Assembly (NCBI GenBank): GCA_022361535.1
Contig: JAKSAU010000725.1
Span: 1 to 8,014 of the forward strand
Origin: Desulfobacterales bacterium
GTDB taxonomy: Bacteria; Desulfobacterota; Desulfobacteria; Desulfobacterales; Desulfobacteraceae
Direction: 5' to 3'
DNA: 8,014 nt
A program made the position numbers and the translations under genes. The notes below the pieces were generated by a model. The model had not been told where the DNA came from and made no database searches. It was given only the letters and a program-made list of their open reading frames with translations. Below are positions 4,984 through 8,014 of the stretch, in pieces; positions within the stretch are counted from its first letter, which is position 1; each line of letters begins with the position of its first letter.

Positions 4984-6917
4984 TGGAAATAGAACTATTT
5001 GAAATCAGGAACCATCTTTTTTCCCATCCCCCGTTCCGTAACCTTCCCCAAAAAGATATTGATACACTGGTGTATCATGTCCAGATCGCCTATTTTAAGG
5101 CAGGCACAAGTATTCTTGAAAAAGGCCAGGAAAATGAATTTCTTCATGTGATCCGGAAAGGTGCTGTTGAAATATCCAGGAGCAGCGGTGAACTGATGAC
5201 CCGTATGGGAGAAGGGGAATGCTTTGGGCAGTTTGCCCTGTTGCGTAAAAAAAAGGTACGGTATCCGGCCAAGGCAATAGAAGATACACTGATTTACCTG
5301 ATACCGGACGAGCAATTCCAAGCCCTTTGCGACAAGTTTGACAGGTTTGCAGACTTCATGGAAGAAGACCATGGTGCCCGGCTTCAAACAGCTTTAGATC
5401 ATTCAGGCCATTCAGACCAATCGGGGCAAAACGGCCAAGCAAACCAGGCCGGAAGAAACCCATTAATGTTCTCAAAACTATATAAACTTTTGCATGGCAG
5501 GATCATTACAGCCACACCTGACGTCAGCATCCAGGAAGCGGCCAGGATCATGACCGTAAACAAGGTATCCTCCCTGGTATTGACCTCACCCAACGGGGAC
5601 GCGCCTCCTATTGCGGGTTTGATTACAGACAGGGATTTAAGAAAACGGGCCATTGTCAAAGGACTTGATCTATCCGTTCCGGTATCAAAAATCATGTCTA
5701 AAGACATCGTTACCCACCAGGCCCAGGATTTTGCCTTTGAAGCCATGCTGACCATGATGCGGCATAATCTCCATCACCTGCCCATCCTTGACAACGATAC
5801 TCCGGTCGGAGTGATCACTGTTTCGGACTTGATTCAATATGCCTCCCATGGATCGGTATTTATTGTGGGGGATATATTCCGTACAAAAGCCGTGGAAGAA
5901 CTTGTTGCAATGGTCCCTACCATTCGCCAGCTTTTTGTGCAGCTGGTCAATGAAGATGCCAACTCCCATACCATTGGGGCGGCCATGTCACGAATCAGTG
6001 TCAGCATTTCACAGCGACTGCTTCAGCTTGGAGAAAAAGTATTGGGTCCACCGCCCATCCCATATTGCCTCATGGTTTTGGGCTCCATGGCAAGGGATGA
6101 ACTAACCCTTGTCACAGACCAGGACAATGCGTTTGTACTGGATGATGCCTTTGATCCAAAACGCCATGATTCTTACTTCAAAGATCTGGCGCAGTTTTTA
6201 AGCGACGGTCTTGCACAATGCGGTTTTCCTTATTGTACAGGCGATATCATGGCAACAAACACACAATGGCGCCAGCCCTTATCAGTTTGGAAATCTTATT
6301 TTTCAGACTGGATTGATAATCCGGACCCCCAAGCCCTGCTTCATGCCTCAATCTTTTTTGACTTGGAAGGAATTTATGGTGAAACCGGATTTGCAAGTAT
6401 ACTCAAACAACTGATTCGGGATAAGGCAAAAGACAACGGCAGGTTCCTGGCTTGCCTGGCCCGAAACGCCCTTTTGCGAAAGCCGCCCTTAGGTTTTTTC
6501 AGGACCTTTGTTTTGGAGCCGGACGGTGCCCATAAAAATACGTTTAATCTAAAGCGCCGTGGGACTGCCCCGATCAGTGATATTGCCCGGGTCCATGCCT
6601 TGGCGTGCGGTACACTTAAAACTAATTCAGAAAACCGGCTTGCAGTTGTAAAAGAAACAGACATTCTATCCAAGGGTGTGGGAGACGATCTAATGGATGC
6701 CCTTGAATTTATATCCATGGTCCGTATCCGCCACCAGGCAAGGCAGGTAGAAAACAAAATTGAACCGGACAATAATGTTCGACCCTCTGAACTGTCCTCA
6801 TTTGAACGCCGGCATCTTAAAGATGCCTTCCAGGTTGTGTCCCAGGCCCAATCCTTTCTCAAATTCAAGTACAATGCTGCCCTTGACAAACCATCAAAAG
6901 AAAAGAAAGATCAATGA
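4983..6917 (+). CDS. cNMP-binding / twin CBS / DUF294 nucleotidyltransferase-like signalling protein
   Basis: 644 residues. Domains in order: cyclic-nucleotide-binding-like fold (about 12-125, GEGECFGQFALL at 77-88); a polar Ser/Gly/Gln/Asn-rich linker (about 139-158); two CBS motifs (about 165-290, with ITDRDLRKRAI and VGVITVSDLI); a DUF294 putative nucleotidyltransferase (GSMARDE at 367-373 and TDQDN at 378-382, with D379 and D381 as likely metal ligands); and a DUF294 C-terminal helical domain (about 480-625). The architecture matches the family annotated as 'cAMP-binding and CBS domain signal-transduction protein', whose relatives are related to GlnD-type nucleotidyltransferases. In the phosphate cassette the usual Glu of FGE is Gln (FGQ), so cNMP binding may be altered. 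The start at 4983 is preferred because it overlaps the hydrolase stop (TAATG); an in-frame ATG at 4953 lies deep inside that gene without a ribosome binding site. It overlaps the exonuclease by 4 nt. The target of the nucleotidyl transfer is unknown. Confidence 0.92.
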   Translation: MEIELFEIRNHLFSHPPFRNLPQKDIDTLVYHVQIAYFKAGTSILEKGQENEFLHVIRKGAVEISRSSGELMTRMGEGECFGQFALLRKKKVRYPAKAIEDTLIYLIPDEQFQALCDKFDRFADFMEEDHGARLQTALDHSGHSDQSGQNGQANQAGRNPLMFSKLYKLLHGRIITATPDVSIQEAARIMTVNKVSSLVLTSPNGDAPPIAGLITDRDLRKRAIVKGLDLSVPVSKIMSKDIVTHQAQDFAFEAMLTMMRHNLHHLPILDNDTPVGVITVSDLIQYASHGSVFIVGDIFRTKAVEELVAMVPTIRQLFVQLVNEDANSHTIGAAMSRISVSISQRLLQLGEKVLGPPPIPYCLMVLGSMARDELTLVTDQDNAFVLDDAFDPKRHDSYFKDLAQFLSDGLAQCGFPYCTGDIMATNTQWRQPLSVWKSYFSDWIDNPDPQALLHASIFFDLEGIYGETGFASILKQLIRDKAKDNGRFLACLARNALLRKPPLGFFRTFVLEPDGAHKNTFNLKRRGTAPISDIARVHALACGTLKTNSENRLAVVKETDILSKGVGDDLMDALEFISMVRIRHQARQVENKIEPDNNVRPSELSSFERRHLKDAFQVVSQAQSFLKFKYNAALDKPSKEKKDQ

Positions 6918-7633
6918 TCGGGCCATCCAATATCAAACCACCGGATTGGGAAAAAAGGTTTACCAAACTGGCCCAAGAGGCTTCAGACCCAAGGCTAAAG
7001 GATTTTTACCAAGCCTCATGTGTGCCTTTGAGCACCCCGGTTAGCCAAGTCAGGTTCCTGGCCCTGGACCTTGAGACTACCGGGCTGGACATCAAAACAG
7101 ATGCCATTGTCAGCATTGGTTTTGTTCCTATGACATACAACCGGGTCATTTGCCAGGGGGCCAGAAACTGGACGATCAGACCGGAGCAAAGCCCTGAATC
7201 ACCATTGGCGGAGATTCATGGCATCACCCACACCCATCTTGAAACCTCACCCGGTTTCAACGACAGCCTCAGCCACATACTCAAAGCAATGGCCGGCCAC
7301 ATTGTCGTGGCCCATTATTGTGATATTGAAAGAGAATTCCTGGACAAGGCTTGCCGGGAATTCACTGGTGAAACCCTACAATTTCCAGTAGTGGACACCA
7401 TGGAATTGGAATCCAGAAAGCACCCGGTATTCCGTCCCAATGTCTTTCAGAGATGGCTGGGAGATAAACCGAGCCCTTCCCTTCGTCTTTCCCATTCCCG
7501 GGAGCGTTATGGACTGCCAAGGTATACACCACATCATGCTTTGACAGATGCCCTGGCTACAGCCGAACTGCTCATGGCTCAGCTTGCGGACCGCTACCTG
7601 CCCCATACCCCCATTGGAAAACTATGGATATAA
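6914..7633 (+). CDS. DEDDh 3'-5' exonuclease (DnaQ/PolC epsilon-like)
   Basis: 239 residues. Exo I is LDLETTGLD (51-59) with D52 and E54. Exo II is VVAHYCDIEREFL (131-143), where E139 aligns with the usual Asp and D137 is an alternative. Exo III is H207-HALT-D212, the HxxxxD spacing of the DEDDh class. IHGIT (101-105) is the typical middle motif. The fold acts on DNA or RNA 3' ends with two metal ions. An N-terminal extension of about 45 residues precedes the domain. Its ATG overlaps the DUF294 gene stop (ATGA), so the two are translationally coupled. DUF294 proteins and epsilon-like exonucleases are repeatedly found side by side in Proteobacteria, so this is a conserved pair rather than a replication gene. 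The physiological substrate is unknown. Confidence 0.9.
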   Translation: MIGPSNIKPPDWEKRFTKLAQEASDPRLKDFYQASCVPLSTPVSQVRFLALDLETTGLDIKTDAIVSIGFVPMTYNRVICQGARNWTIRPEQSPESPLAEIHGITHTHLETSPGFNDSLSHILKAMAGHIVVAHYCDIEREFLDKACREFTGETLQFPVVDTMELESRKHPVFRPNVFQRWLGDKPSPSLRLSHSRERYGLPRYTPHHALTDALATAELLMAQLADRYLPHTPIGKLWI

Positions 7634-7959
7634 TTTTGCTATGTTTTATTAGACGCTATCTCAAAAAAAGCTTTTGGCTTAAATTCAAGGAAGGGGAAAA
7701 TTCAACCGGAAGCATATATCCAGAGTATTCATGTATACAAATAACGGCATGTTTATCCCGGAAACGGCTGCCATATTTTTTCGAAAAATTCGGCAGCTGC
7801 GTCTTAGAATAAACGGGCCGGTATCTGCATATGGAATGCTCCTGTTCATCAGGATCAATCGGAAAGTTATTTTGAGAACTGTTATAAACCCTGTCACACC
7901 AGCAGGTTTGACTTTCTCCGACGGTTATGGTTATTTGCAAAAAACAGATTGGATATATT
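7634..7959. other. 326-bp intergenic region without a supported gene
   Basis: Between the exonuclease stop and the next start. It holds a 31-nt imperfect hairpin (7767-7797), a small hairpin TCCTG-TTCAT-CAGGA (7841-7855) and AT-rich tracts. Short overlapping ORFs exist on both strands but none has a recognisable sequence or a good ribosome binding site. No clear intrinsic terminator for the upstream cluster was found; AAAAAAAGCTTTTGGCTT at 7663-7680 forms only a 4-bp stem. Confidence 0.5.
7767..7797. repeat. Imperfect 31-nt hairpin in the intergenic region
   Basis: Outer arms GCTGCC and GGCAGC pair perfectly; after a 2-nt mismatch the inner arms ATTTTT and AAAAAT pair around a TCG loop. The outer stem can be lengthened by a G-T wobble and a C-G pair. 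There is no T-run after it on the plus strand, so a terminator role is not clear. It could act on either strand. Confidence 0.4.
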
Positions 7960-8014
7960 ATGAAAAAGATCTTACTTCTTATAATTGCTTTACTGTTCAT
8001 GTTCCCGGCCACTG
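7960..8014 (+). CDS. N-terminus of a probable exported protein, cut by window edge
   Basis: Eighteen codons from an ATG at 7960: MKK followed by a long hydrophobic stretch ILLLIIALLFMF and then PAT. This is a textbook signal-peptide start (basic n-region, hydrophobic h-region, small residues near the expected cleavage site), so the product is probably exported through Sec. Only a weak purine patch (TTGGAT) lies upstream as ribosome binding site. Nothing can be said of the mature protein. Confidence 0.6.
   Translation, partial: MKKILLLIIALLFMFPAT

Noticed and set aside
7656..8012. 118-codon minus-strand ORF across the right-hand gap
   Set aside because: Starts at a GTG without ribosome binding site, has no family resemblance and overlaps the exported-protein start; treated as chance.
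7731..8014. Plus-strand frame open from an ATG at 7731 to the window edge (94 codons)
   Set aside because: No ribosome binding site near the ATG, no recognisable motif, and it conflicts with the convincing signal-peptide start at 7960 in another frame.

Overview
The window looks like chromosomal DNA from a strict or mostly anaerobic bacterium, most probably a sulfate-reducing member of the Desulfobacterota (Desulfobacteraceae-like). This is inference. It rests on three rubredoxin or zinc-ribbon type small proteins, a rubrerythrin-like di-iron domain, moderate GC content, and use of UGA as a selenocysteine codon in a redox/sulfur protein. No rRNA, tRNA, insertion sequence or CRISPR array was seen.

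Left half, all on the minus strand (read right to left). First comes a two-gene unit of small cysteine-rich metal proteins: a rubredoxin-like protein (4014-3850) and a zinc ribbon (3819-3640), ending in a perfect 10-bp hairpin (3634-3612). Next is a 508-residue SagB/nitroreductase-type tandem flavoprotein (3555-2029). A short AT-rich gap with repeated TTGAATA motifs follows. The last unit is a tightly spaced three-gene operon: a rubredoxin with an unusual Cx4C first knuckle (1878-1699), a rhodanese plus ferritin-like di-iron fusion (1670-840), and an FAD/NAD(P)-dependent oxidoreductase that runs off the left edge (825 to below 1).

The most notable item is the rhodanese-ferritin gene. A naive reading breaks it into two ORFs at a TGA at 1451-1449. 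That TGA is in frame, sits exactly where the catalytic cysteine of the rhodanese loop belongs, and is followed 13 nt later by a perfect 6-bp stem with a GGGU loop (1435-1420), as expected for a bacterial SECIS element. I read it as one 276-residue selenoprotein with Sec at residue 74. The flanking oxidoreductase resembles the FAD proteins that in some genomes are fused to selenophosphate synthetase (SelD).

Right half, plus strand. A 297-bp divergent intergenic region holds a plausible promoter and a 13-bp palindrome. It leads into a translationally coupled three-gene cluster: an alpha/beta hydrolase (4312-4983), a cNMP-binding/CBS/DUF294 nucleotidyltransferase-like signalling protein (4983-6917, TAATG overlap) and a DEDDh 3'-5' exonuclease (6914-7633, ATGA overlap). 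A 326-bp gap with a long hairpin follows, and then the first 18 codons of a probable exported protein (7960 to beyond 8014).

Proposed working model for the left operon (inference): electrons pass from NAD(P)H through the FAD protein and rubredoxin to a di-iron/rhodanese selenoprotein that handles peroxide or reactive sulfur (or selenium) species.
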